A stretch of 64,000 nt of DNA from JAGOPY01 sp964619555 (GTDB taxonomy: Bacteria > Bacteroidota > Bacteroidia > Bacteroidales > JAGOPY01), in NCBI GenBank assembly GCA_964619555.1, contig CAZUDV010000004.1, positions 62,001-126,000 of the forward strand, given 5' to 3'. Of this stretch, positions 1 through 8,486 are shown piece after piece. Position 1 is the stretch's first letter, and each line of letters starts with the position of its first letter. The position numbers and the translations under genes were made by a program. Under the pieces are notes generated by a model. The model saw only the letters and a list, made by a program, of their open reading frames with translations. It did no database searches and was not told the origin of the DNA.

Positions 1-155
1 GTTCGGATATCCTCTGTATGGGAGGTCATAAAAAGTGGTTTGGTTAACTTTATCAGCTTAAAGTTACAAAGGGGGAAAAGGGGGTTGCAAATTTCCAGGG
101 CTACATTTGCACTCGGAGCACCCTACAAAAACACTCATGGGAGAGATCAAAAGGG

Positions 156-236
156 TGTATTAAAAGTCTTTTAATAGCCACTGATTCACAGATTAATGTG
201 AGCTACTTGTAAATAGTCATCTGTGCATCAGTGGCA
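156..236. repeat. Dispersed long palindrome, copy 1
   Basis: An inverted repeat opens with GCCACTGATTCACAGATTA (from 177) and closes with the near-complement TCTGTGCATCAGTGGCAT (to 236). About 20 bases of left flank (TGTATTAAAAGTCTTTTAA) also resemble the flank of the copy near 25.7 kb, so the repeated unit is longer than the palindrome alone. It lies downstream of the regulator gene that ends at 360 and may act as a transcript end. Positions 1-155 and 237-359 hold nothing else I can recognise. Confidence 0.75.
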
Positions 237-359
237 TATAATATTCCTATAAAAATAATCCAACAATTAACTTTCCTACTGATACAGCCTATTAATCAAC
301 TGTGCGGAAACTTGATGGGATACAATTCCAGACTTACGGATTAACCCGTTGGTTATGAC

Positions 360-2381
360 CTATACCGCCGCCAGGAAACTGCTGAGATTATCGTCCCGCT
401 TCAGGTTCAGCTTTTGACGGATCCGGCTGCGTGTCACTTCGATGCTTTTAGGCGACCTGCCGGTGATCGCGGAGATTTCCCTGGTGTTGAGGTTCATCCT
501 CAGGAAGGCACAGATTCGTTGCTCATAGGAAGTCAGCTCCGGATGTTTATCATACAACCTCTGGTAAAATCCCGGATGCACCTGCGTGAACTGGGTCTCA
601 AATTCCCTCCAGTTGCTTTGCGGGGCATCGATCCTGAGCTCATTGACGATTGAAAGCAGTTCATCATTGTTGTTATCCGGGGATTGCTGAATTTCCTGGA
701 GCCTTTTGATCAGCCGCGATATCAGTTCATTTTTCTGGTTCAGGAATAACATTTTGGAGGCCAGTTCCCGTTTCTTTCCGTCCAGTTCACCTTCTAATTC
801 CTGCAGATGCTGAAGGTTGATCAATTCCTGCTGCTGGTAAAGCAGTTTCGCATCCCGGTTCCTCCTGAAGAGCAGCAGAATGATCACCAGGCTCAGGCCT
901 GTGATCGTTACCAGGGTCAGGGTGATGATATTCCGGATCCGAAGTTTCTGTTCCTGCAGGTAAGCTTTATTCCTGAGGAGTTCATTCTCCTTCTCTTTTT
1001 TCTCGTAATTATACCGTGCTTCGATACGGCTGATTTCCTGACGCTGGTTATAAAAGCTAAGGCTATCGGTATGGGCCATGGTGGTTTTGTACCATCGCAG
1101 CGCAGCCAGGGCATTTCCGCTTTTTTCGTATGCTTCCGACAACAATGATGAAGCGTCTCTCTGGGCAGGGACAAGGTTCAGTTCTTCCGCAATCGAGTAA
1201 GCCTTTTTCCCATGGGTAACGGCACCCGGATAATTCTGCTGATGCATCAATGTCTTTGCGTGCAAAAGGCAAATATTGGCGATCAATGGCCTGTTATTGG
1301 TTTCGGATGCTTTGGCCGAGGCCTTTGTAAGATATTCATCCGCCAGGCCGTATTTTTTTTCGGAATAATAATATTTTCCGAAGATGTAATCGCATTCCGC
1401 CTCAAATGGCCGCGAACCGATCTCCTGAGCTACGGTATGAATACGATTGCAATATTCGAGTGCCTTGTCATTTTGGCCCATATCCAGGTAGAGACCTGCC
1501 AGGTTGTAGTACCTTACAACCAGAGCAGATTTCTGTTGCAGGAGCTCTTCAATGGAAGTCGACCGGAGGATGTACGACAGGGCCTTGTCATATTCATTCA
1601 CCATTTTCAAAACTACGCCAATATTCAGCAATGCGGTAGAAACCGCTTTCTCGTCGCCCGATTTCTCATAATGACTGAGTGCTTCCTCGAACGACACAAT
1701 TCCCTGGTCCATATTTCCCTGTTCACAAAGGAGAATGCCCGCATGCAGCCTGACATCCGCGATCAGGCTGCTATCGTTCAGTTCCGTTGCGATTTGCATA
1801 CATTCCATGTAACTCGAGTCAGCCCGGGTATAATTGCCCAGGCGCCTGAAAGCATTGCCGGCTGCGTGCCTGACGTTGAACATGCCCATTTTATAGTTAT
1901 CTTCAGCATATAACTCATAGGATTGTTCCAGCATCCTGACGGCTTCCGGGTAGAGGTTGCTCATATAACGGATGTACCCGATATCATATAGTGCCTGGGC
2001 ATGGAGGGATCTTAACCCGGCTGCCTCCGACAGTTCCAGTGAGCGCCGGTAATAGGATTCAGCCCTTGCATATTCGTCGTTGTAATAATGGATATTCCCG
2101 GTGTAATTCAGGGCTTTGATCACGGTTTCAAGGTATGACAATTGTTTTCCTGATATCTCCACCTGATTTGTGGTTAGCTCAGCTTCGGGGCTTCCGAAGA
2201 TCAGGCGGTAGTAATAAATAGCTGAGTCGGGATTTTCATTATGCAGCGCCCTCCCTTTCCTCAGCAAGGCATTAACAAAAGCAGTATCATGGTCTGTGAT
2301 ATTCGCAGATACCACATTCCATAACATTGTTAAAGCAAAAGTTATTAGGACAGATTTTTTAGATTCGGTTAAATAAATCAT
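360..2381 (-). CDS. TPR sensor-regulator with LuxR-type C-terminal HTH
   Basis: Predicted signalling or transcription regulator of the Bacteroidota TPR/HTH type. An N-terminal hydrophobic segment is followed by tandem tetratricopeptide repeats over roughly residues 50-460, for example segments reading ALYDIGYIRY and ALLNIGVVLK. Then come one membrane helix (IITLTLVTITGLSLVIILLLF), a coiled coil, and a C-terminal helix-turn-helix with LTSYEQRICAFLRMNLNTRE and SPKSIEVTRSRIRQKL, as in GerE/LuxR domains. I chose the ATG at 2381 (673 aa); the frame stays open to a GTG at 2462, but that start lies inside a palindromic repeat. The protein would hold its TPRs in the periplasm and the HTH in the cytoplasm. 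Target genes are unknown; no receiver or kinase domain is seen. Confidence 0.85.
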   Translation of the reverse strand: MIYLTESKKSVLITFALTMLWNVVSANITDHDTAFVNALLRKGRALHNENPDSAIYYYRLIFGSPEAELTTNQVEISGKQLSYLETVIKALNYTGNIHYYNDEYARAESYYRRSLELSEAAGLRSLHAQALYDIGYIRYMSNLYPEAVRMLEQSYELYAEDNYKMGMFNVRHAAGNAFRRLGNYTRADSSYMECMQIATELNDSSLIADVRLHAGILLCEQGNMDQGIVSFEEALSHYEKSGDEKAVSTALLNIGVVLKMVNEYDKALSYILRSTSIEELLQQKSALVVRYYNLAGLYLDMGQNDKALEYCNRIHTVAQEIGSRPFEAECDYIFGKYYYSEKKYGLADEYLTKASAKASETNNRPLIANICLLHAKTLMHQQNYPGAVTHGKKAYSIAEELNLVPAQRDASSLLSEAYEKSGNALAALRWYKTTMAHTDSLSFYNQRQEISRIEARYNYEKKEKENELLRNKAYLQEQKLRIRNIITLTLVTITGLSLVIILLLFRRNRDAKLLYQQQELINLQHLQELEGELDGKKRELASKMLFLNQKNELISRLIKRLQEIQQSPDNNNDELLSIVNELRIDAPQSNWREFETQFTQVHPGFYQRLYDKHPELTSYEQRICAFLRMNLNTREISAITGRSPKSIEVTRSRIRQKLNLKRDDNLSSFLAAV

Positions 2382-2445
2382 ACGCCGAATAAATAAAAAC
2401 TGTTGACGATGAGGCAATAAAGATAGAAAAAAGACGGAGATAAAT

Positions 2446-2483
2446 AAAAATCGTACTACCACTATAGTCGTAGTACGATTTTT
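2446..2483. repeat. REP-like palindrome, copy 1
   Basis: A nearly perfect palindrome, AAAAATCGTACTACC followed by the centre ACTATAGT and a complementary right arm with one mismatch. It lies between the divergent regulator start (2381) and the end of the T9SS gene (2526). It belongs to a family of seven in this window; a REP-associated transposase gene at 42826-43389 is flanked by two members. Confidence 0.9.
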
Positions 2484-2525
2484 TTAAAGCCAGCCGATTT
2501 CTATCAATGATAACTCTGTCTTTAT

Positions 2526-5321
2526 TTATAATTTGATGATTTTCTTCACGATCGTTTGATTTACGAGCGATATTCGGATGAAATAGATACCAGGCGGCAG
2601 GGAGCTGATGTCGAAATCAAGAGCACGCTTGTTCAATTGTTCAATTGTTCTATTGTTATTGGGTATCAGCACGTTTCCATTAATATCCACCAACTCTAAA
2701 CTTTGAAATTCAATCTTGCCCTTTGAACTTTGAACTTTGAACTTACCGGTGGTTGGATTAGGCACAATATCCACATCACCTGCGATCCATGATTCCATGC
2801 TTTTATCCTCCTCCAAACCCGTGGTGATGTCCCAGACAGCTGTTGCCATACCACGGCCATGAGTTGCTGCCAGAACAGTGAAATCACTTTGCCTGATTTG
2901 AAGCATATCTACCCTGACATTTGCCAGACCTTCAATATCCTGGACCCAAACCGTGTTGGTTTCATCCAGGTTTGAAGTGGTCCAGATTCCCAGCTCGGTA
3001 GCCAGCATGGCATGCTGTGTGCTGGTGGGATGGTAAAGGGCCCACCGGACCGGCATATCGGGCAGGTTGGCTTCCTTGTTTTCCCAGGTAGTGCCACCGT
3101 CGTAAGTCTGCCAGACCGATTCGACACCATAATTTGAAAAAACTGCCAGTAAAGTATCGTCCGATCCTCCAATGGCCACACATGAAATAGCCCCTTCCGG
3201 GAAATCGTCGCCGGTGATCTCGGTGACCTGCGGCGTGGCCTGGGCATTCTGCACCCTGAACAGCCTGCCGGATAGAGAACCGGCAAAGAGGGTGGTGGTT
3301 CCGTCAGGCGAATGGGGACTGCATTCGACGGCGGAATAATAAACACTGAGGCCTGTATTCAGGTTGATGAAATTCCCGGTGATGTTGCTGGGGATGCCGC
3401 TGATCCGGAGGATCCGGTTGGCCAGCTGTCCGCCGAATTCACAGGCATTGGCATAAAGGATATTATTCGCGTTATCGTAATCGGCAGGAGATACGAATGT
3501 GCCGCTCGACCAGTCGCTCATGGAAGCATACCAGTTACCATTGTTCCATAGGGTATACTGGTTATAATATACCGAAGTGATCATGTATTGCGACTGGTCC
3601 TGGTCGATGAAACAACCCGAACCGTCGCCCCCGTCGATCATCTGGTTAATCGTCAGGGCCTGCCCGGTGTAATAAAGTGTCCCGTTATCCTGCAGACCGC
3701 CCACGCACCTGGCATTTCCGGCCGCAGGATGCAAGGCACAGGTATAGAACTGGAGGGTGCCGTATCCCAGATTCTTTTCCTGGAAATCCGGGCTGGACGA
3801 TCCGGCATTATCGGTATAAAATACCCCACCGTCGGAAGTAATGAGCAATTCATCGGATGAACCGGGTTTATATGCAATATCATGGATATCAGCATGCACA
3901 TATTCATCTCCTCCTCCATAATACATCAGGGCCCATTCGGAAACCTGGTTCCAGCTTAGGCCGCCGTTGACAGATTTGTAAACGTCCAGGCCACCTATAT
4001 ACAGGGCATCCGGATCATTGGGATCAACTCCCACTGTTAGGGCATGCCATCCGATAGTAGCCCAGAAGTAATTGCCGCCGGACGGGATATTTCGGGCGTT
4101 CCAGGATGCCCCGGCATCTGAAGTCCGTGCAATGTGCCGGCCCTGGGTATAAATGAATCCGTTCTCGCTGTTCACATAACCCGCATCGAACAGGGCATAT
4201 GCCACATCCGGATCAGAAGGTGCGCTGCCGATCATCACCCGGTTCGGAATATTGTATTGCGACTGACCCTGGATGATATCGATATAATCATCGTAAATAG
4301 TCCAGGTGCCGATCAATCCCTGGTCGGAATATAGGATGGTGGCACCGCCTTCACCGTCGAGATTGGCCATGGAACCAACCAGTATCCTGTTTCCGGCAGT
4401 GATTTCGATATCTGCCACGGTAAACGGTTTGTTTGTCCCGGGAATCAGAGGGAGTACCTGAATCCAGGTGCCGCCGCCGTCAGTGGAACGATATAGCCCA
4501 TCATTCGGTGTACTTTGCTGAGTGCCATGGTATGTGCCGGACGCCACTCCGGCATAGACTACGCTGTTGCCGTTTTCAACCCTTACTTCGACATCCGTAA
4601 TATATTTGAAATTCAGGGTAGATGACAGCTGTTGCCAGGTCAGGCCACCGTCGACTGATTTGAAGATCCCCGCCCCTATCCCGCTGGATTCGCGGTAGAT
4701 GACCCGGGAGGTGAACGCTTCGCCGGTTCCCACATAAAAGACCTGGGGATCGACGGGATCGAAAGTAATGTCACTGATGGCTAAAGAAGGCCACAGGTCG
4801 TCAACCGGTTGCCAGGGGGAAAGCTGGCTGGAAATATTGTTGTTGTACCACAACCCTCCCGTCACTGCCCCGGCCCAGACTTTATAACCGCCGGTACTGT
4901 TGGGATCCCACATGATGCACCGGGTCCTTCCTCCCATATTGGACGGTATGATCTCCCATTGCAGCGGATTCCCTGTTTTCAAGGCAGGATCCTTTTCTTC
5001 CGCCTTTAATGAATTGTAAGCAGAAACAAGCCGTTCGACAGGCACCCGCTTTTCCTTCGGATCCATAGTTTGCAGAAAATCCTGGAATGCCGCCATCTGG
5101 GGCTCGTCGAATGACTTACCGGGTTTTGAGTCTTGAGTTTTGGGTTCTGAGTTATGAGTTCTGGGTTGTGTATTGCCATCTCCCATTTCTTTTCCTGTTT
5201 CCAAAAGGTATTTTTCATATTCAGACCGGTCTTGCTGTTTGTCTCTCAGGATAAGAAAACTGGCGAGAAGGGCAAGGGCAGCCATCATGAAGACTGCGAG
5301 GGGCAGATGCCTGGATTTCAT
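2526..5321 (-). CDS. Secreted BNR/sortilin-like beta-propeller with T9SS sorting domain
   Basis: Large exported protein (931 aa) with a hydrophobic N-terminus (LPLAVFMMAALALLASFLIL), a variable linker, and many BNR/Asp-box motifs of the S-DGG-TW type (SVDGGLTW, STDGGGTW, SVNGGLSW, TYDGGTTW), indicating one or two sialidase/VPS10-like beta-propellers. The last ~80 residues form a T9SS type A sorting domain (VPNPTTGKFKV ... PPGIYFIRISL ... KKIIKL). It is likely exported and cleaved or anchored at the surface. Catalytic residues of a sialidase are not evident, so a binding or structural role is as likely as hydrolysis. Oddity: three short tandem-repeat arrays lie inside the coding frame, one in the N-terminal linker and two in the sorting-domain region. 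It appears to be a single gene. Confidence 0.85.
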   Translation of the reverse strand: MKSRHLPLAVFMMAALALLASFLILRDKQQDRSEYEKYLLETGKEMGDGNTQPRTHNSEPKTQDSKPGKSFDEPQMAAFQDFLQTMDPKEKRVPVERLVSAYNSLKAEEKDPALKTGNPLQWEIIPSNMGGRTRCIMWDPNSTGGYKVWAGAVTGGLWYNNNISSQLSPWQPVDDLWPSLAISDITFDPVDPQVFYVGTGEAFTSRVIYRESSGIGAGIFKSVDGGLTWQQLSSTLNFKYITDVEVRVENGNSVVYAGVASGTYHGTQQSTPNDGLYRSTDGGGTWIQVLPLIPGTNKPFTVADIEITAGNRILVGSMANLDGEGGATILYSDQGLIGTWTIYDDYIDIIQGQSQYNIPNRVMIGSAPSDPDVAYALFDAGYVNSENGFIYTQGRHIARTSDAGASWNARNIPSGGNYFWATIGWHALTVGVDPNDPDALYIGGLDVYKSVNGGLSWNQVSEWALMYYGGGDEYVHADIHDIAYKPGSSDELLITSDGGVFYTDNAGSSSPDFQEKNLGYGTLQFYTCALHPAAGNARCVGGLQDNGTLYYTGQALTINQMIDGGDGSGCFIDQDQSQYMITSVYYNQYTLWNNGNWYASMSDWSSGTFVSPADYDNANNILYANACEFGGQLANRILRISGIPSNITGNFINLNTGLSVYYSAVECSPHSPDGTTTLFAGSLSGRLFRVQNAQATPQVTEITGDDFPEGAISCVAIGGSDDTLLAVFSNYGVESVWQTYDGGTTWENKEANLPDMPVRWALYHPTSTQHAMLATELGIWTTSNLDETNTVWVQDIEGLANVRVDMLQIRQSDFTVLAATHGRGMATAVWDITTGLEEDKSMESWIAGDVDIVPNPTTGKFKVQSSKGKIEFQSLELVDINGNVLIPNNNRTIEQLNKRALDFDISSLPPGIYFIRISLVNQTIVKKIIKL
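2629..2660. repeat. Octamer tandem array inside T9SS gene
   Basis: Four consecutive 8-mers (TTGTTCAA twice, then TTGTTCTA and TTGTTATT). In the gene they encode part of the loop NNNRTIEQLNKR of the sorting domain. The same TTGAAC core recurs in the heptamer arrays of the atp region and in the octamer array upstream of ferritin. Confidence 0.7.
2721..2744. repeat. Heptamer array (CTTTGAA)n inside T9SS gene
   Basis: Three perfect CTTTGAA heptamers plus three bases, coding for KFKVQSSKG at the linker before the sorting domain. The opposite strand reads CAAAGTTCAAAGGGCAA, also present just after the atpA stop near 33124-33140, so the two arrays share more than the unit. Confidence 0.75.
5124..5165. 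repeat. Degenerate heptamer array in N-terminal linker
   Basis: Six heptamers in register (TTTTGAG, TCTTGAG, TTTTGGG, TTCTGAG, TTATGAG, TTCTGGG). They encode the polar linker around THNSEPKTQDSKP of the T9SS protein, a position that should tolerate length change in steps of three units. Confidence 0.7.
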
Positions 5322-5350
5322 AATACGAGCTTAATTTGGTTTTGCATGTG

Positions 5351-5358
5351 CAAAGTTA
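5351..5358 (-). promoter_or_regulatory. Putative -7 box TAACTTTG
   Basis: Matches the Bacteroidota -7 consensus TAnnTTTG on the minus strand, 30 bases upstream of the T9SS gene start at 5321. No good -33 TTTG was found at the usual distance, so this is a weak call. Confidence 0.4.
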
Positions 5359-5375
5359 GCAGATTTCATTAAAAA

Positions 5376-6800
5376 TCAGTCCGGATCAGGATTTGGATTC
5401 CCGGTGAGTGTTTGCGTAAGTCGGTGCAGCATATCCACCGTATATTCCCCGATATAAGGACCATAAAAGATCATGTTCCTGGATTCGGCATCACCGTTGT
5501 AATAATACCGGCCCGGAATTAAATACCCGGCGTAACTTCCATTGAAACTGGTAATATTTGCCCGGTAACCCTGAACATACAGGGAATTCTTAAGTTCTAC
5601 GGCAAACTCTCCTCCAAAATCTCCCGGTGTGGTTATCCACATCATTTTTCCAAGTTTCACAGCCTGAATGAAGGATGTTTCAGGCAGGGGCAACAGCAGT
5701 TCGCTCCATGCTTTCGATAGATCCAACCGGTTTGTGATGCGTAAATGATAATCAGGCAGATATAATGGCGCCGTCGCTGCCAGGAATTCCAGGGTATCTT
5801 CAAAGATCAGTTGCGGCAGATATTGAAGCGTCTTTTCCGCCAGCGAATCCCCAAGATATTTCGGACTGTCGAAACCCTTGCCTTTGCCGTTGTGCGTCTG
5901 GTTGCCCATGCTTCCTGCCATGAAGAGGGCAACATCAAAGCCCTGGTTTTCCATATTTCTCTGCCAGTAACCCGGATAATCCCCGCTTATTTCCATGTTT
6001 CTCCTGCCCATTGAGGTGGAATGAGCCGAAAAAGAACCGATCAAAGCCATTCTGCCATCCTTTTGATCCAGGCAGATCAGGCTGAAGGCACTGTTTTTCA
6101 AACCACGGTCGCCCAGGATCTTATTCCGCAGGTATTTTTCGGCATCGAACTCTCCCGTGGCAATACGGGCGGGTTTAAGGTCAGCAATAGCCTGCATGAT
6201 GGCATCTGAAATTTGTCTGCTGAGCCATTCTTCCAGATCCGCATTCCTTTTCCCCGCAATTTGCTTTCCTAGAAGACCACGTCCCCAGGCCCCCAGGCTG
6301 GAATGGGTATGGGTCGCTGAAAAGAAAACCTGGTCCCGGCGGATGCCGTGTGACGATATTTCCCTCATTACCGGTTCCGTAAGGTATGGAGGCATCAGGA
6401 GCAGGTCGGCGCTGACGAGTATAATGAGTTGTTCCTGTACTTGTATGGCAGCAGCTTTGACAAAGATGCTGTCATGGATGCCTGTCGCCGGTTTTCCTTT
6501 CCTCCAGCCGAAACCGGCCAGGGGCATTTGCCTGAATTCCCCATTGGCAGGATCATCGGCGGGTGCACCCAGGACCGGGGTGATGCTTATCCTGGAAAAT
6601 CCGGCTTTCACAGGGCCTTTGACCGGTTTAAGAATGCTCTTCAGGCTATCGATACCGGTAAGGCTTTTCTGGTAATAATCACTCTTGAAATAGGGTTTTT
6701 TATCTGCCGGAGAAATGGAAACTACAATAGTGATGATGACAAAAACAACAATAATTTTAAGGATTACCAGGGGTCTCAACTTATTTTTGACCTGTCCCAT
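5376..6800 (-). CDS. Neutral/alkaline ceramidase N-terminal domain-like protein
   Basis: A 474-aa protein with one N-terminal membrane or signal segment (VILKIIVVFVIITIVVSI) followed by a domain resembling neutral/alkaline non-lysosomal ceramidases: GFSRISITPVLGAPADD near residue 70 and the zinc-site-like motif FFSATHTHSSLG. In the family these enzymes cleave the N-acyl bond of ceramide. The region where ceramidases carry their nucleophilic serine reads AGSMGNQTHNG, so activity on ceramide itself is uncertain and another amidase or lipid substrate is possible. It is the last gene of a five-gene coupled operon; its ATG overlaps the preceding stop by one base (TAATG at 6798-6802). The product is probably periplasmic and membrane tethered. 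Confidence 0.75.
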   Translation of the reverse strand: MGQVKNKLRPLVILKIIVVFVIITIVVSISPADKKPYFKSDYYQKSLTGIDSLKSILKPVKGPVKAGFSRISITPVLGAPADDPANGEFRQMPLAGFGWRKGKPATGIHDSIFVKAAAIQVQEQLIILVSADLLLMPPYLTEPVMREISSHGIRRDQVFFSATHTHSSLGAWGRGLLGKQIAGKRNADLEEWLSRQISDAIMQAIADLKPARIATGEFDAEKYLRNKILGDRGLKNSAFSLICLDQKDGRMALIGSFSAHSTSMGRRNMEISGDYPGYWQRNMENQGFDVALFMAGSMGNQTHNGKGKGFDSPKYLGDSLAEKTLQYLPQLIFEDTLEFLAATAPLYLPDYHLRITNRLDLSKAWSELLLPLPETSFIQAVKLGKMMWITTPGDFGGEFAVELKNSLYVQGYRANITSFNGSYAGYLIPGRYYYNGDAESRNMIFYGPYIGEYTVDMLHRLTQTLTGNPNPDPD

Positions 6801-8485
6801 TATTTTACTTCAAATTCGGTAAAAGTGGTCCGTTCCGTTCCGTCTCCCAGTATGCCACGAAAAACGACCAAATACTTTCCAGGTGTATCCGGTGCGGTAA
6901 ATGTGACGGATGTTCCTTTCTGCAGACCGGTGAGTAATCCTGTTTCCCAAAAAACCGTGTTCCGCGTGTCGGGAAGGTTGGTCAACGCCGGGTTGTCACG
7001 CACCTCCCTTTTATTTTCCTGGAAGAATGAATAATTGATAAAGGTGCCTGATTCAGGCAGGTCAATTCCGGCGAAATCAAGGTCTTTCGAAATGAAATTA
7101 ATGATCCCTCCATAGGTCATCTGACCTTTGATATAAGGCGCATCCACGAGTTCGATCCGCTCTATGTCCCTTGGGGAGATGCCAAGTATTTTGCCGATAT
7201 CGTCCACAGCTACCCAATCGATCAGCACAAGGGGTTCATAAATGCTCATTTCGGGCTGGGATGAGGAAAAGCGGAAAAATTTGGTATTCTGACTGGTTCT
7301 CACTTTAACCCGGGTGGGCAATTCATTGAAATATTCCTCAATCGTCGGGAGTTCAATATATTTGTCAAGCTGTATCACTTCGGTGGGATGGCCGTAAAAC
7401 GACGGGGCATCCGGATCCTGGTGGTTGATTTCAGAGGAGATGGAATCATCGAATAAACCGTCGATCCTGGAATTCATGATAAGATCTTCTGCCAGGGACC
7501 TTTCTTCCGGGTTCAATCTGAACGGAGGCGACGGAAGGGTCAGGGACCAGGTGCAAAAATCGTTGTCAACCAGTATTTCAGGAGATGTTTTATCTATTTT
7601 CCCGCTGCTGAGAAAGATATCCCTTTGGCCTGCCTGGGGAGGAAGATTGAAATAAAAATGGCCGGCGGAATCGGTCATCACCGACATAAAATCCCGCTCC
7701 CCGATAATGGATAAATTGACCCGGGCATTTGGCAGCGGCCGACCGCTTATCTTATCCATCAGCTTACCGGTGAGTGTCAGGCCGTCGTTTTCCGGATAGT
7801 ACAGGACTGGTTCAGGCTCTTTTGTGACATCAGGGACGATTTTATCAGGGACTGCAAGGGCCCCCCACCGTGCCACTGACAAAACGCTTGCTTTTATAGG
7901 GTCACCCGAATCCGTGTAATTCTTTATTCCGAGGGATATTTTTTCCCTGGAAGAATACGAAGGTTTATCCGGAATGATTTCCGTATCCATCGTTTTTCTT
8001 ATACTTTCAGGTTCGAAAAGGATATTGAGAGATGTGTCGGCTTCAGTCGCAGGAAGTACTTCCTTCGTATCGGGATTTATTATCCTGACTGCGGTGAAAT
8101 GGTAGGACCCGGGCCCTTCATTCCTCATAGATCTGGTGTAGGCTTTGATATAATATGTCCCGCTGATGGCTGATGATGGTATCCATAAGCTTCCTTCAGC
8201 AATGGAATTGGCAAGGGAAAACTTTCCGCCGGCGATCCGGAATCCGTTCGGAGTGATCAGTTCAACATAAAGTACTTTGCTGAATGGACCGCCGGGATAT
8301 GAGAAATTCTGCAAACCGGAGTAAAAATCAAGAGTCTCACCGGCAACATAAAAGCTCCTGTCGGCAAATAACCAAACTTTTTCATTATGATTGCCCTGTG
8401 CAGGTTGAGTTTCCTGTCCCCGGGAATTGGAGTATGCTATCAGCATCACCAGGATCAGCCGGAAATATATACCAGATCTTCTCAT
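6800..8485 (-). CDS. MG2-like / carboxypeptidase-regulatory / TonB-plug-like protein
   Basis: 561-aa exported protein (signal to about residue 23, AYSNSRGQ). The first third resembles a macroglobulin MG2 domain (VWLFADRSFYVAGETLDFY ... GTYYIKAYTRSMRN). It is followed near residue 235 by a carboxypeptidase-D regulatory-like fold (LTGKLMDKISGRPLPNARV), then by a segment resembling a TonB plug (PLVLIDWVAVDDIGKIL ... SPRDIERIELVDAPY ... YGGIINFIS), but with no following 22-strand barrel. Such proteins occur near TonB receptors in Bacteroidota; the role is unknown, perhaps a periplasmic or surface partner. It starts with one base between it and the DUF4249 stop, and its own stop overlaps the ceramidase-like start. 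Confidence 0.75.
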   Translation of the reverse strand: MRRSGIYFRLILVMLIAYSNSRGQETQPAQGNHNEKVWLFADRSFYVAGETLDFYSGLQNFSYPGGPFSKVLYVELITPNGFRIAGGKFSLANSIAEGSLWIPSSAISGTYYIKAYTRSMRNEGPGSYHFTAVRIINPDTKEVLPATEADTSLNILFEPESIRKTMDTEIIPDKPSYSSREKISLGIKNYTDSGDPIKASVLSVARWGALAVPDKIVPDVTKEPEPVLYYPENDGLTLTGKLMDKISGRPLPNARVNLSIIGERDFMSVMTDSAGHFYFNLPPQAGQRDIFLSSGKIDKTSPEILVDNDFCTWSLTLPSPPFRLNPEERSLAEDLIMNSRIDGLFDDSISSEINHQDPDAPSFYGHPTEVIQLDKYIELPTIEEYFNELPTRVKVRTSQNTKFFRFSSSQPEMSIYEPLVLIDWVAVDDIGKILGISPRDIERIELVDAPYIKGQMTYGGIINFISKDLDFAGIDLPESGTFINYSFFQENKREVRDNPALTNLPDTRNTVFWETGLLTGLQKGTSVTFTAPDTPGKYLVVFRGILGDGTERTTFTEFEVK

Positions 8486-8486
8486 A

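Noticed and set aside
1212..1913. A 233-codon open frame on the plus strand.
   Set aside because: It lies antisense within the TPR regulator, has no recognisable domain, and is a by-product of codon bias. The same holds for long plus-strand frames inside 53406-55025 and 11437-12558.
2382..2462. N-terminal extension of the TPR regulator to a GTG at 2462.
   Set aside because: The extension is encoded by a REP-like palindrome and lacks any family support; the ATG at 2381 is preferred.
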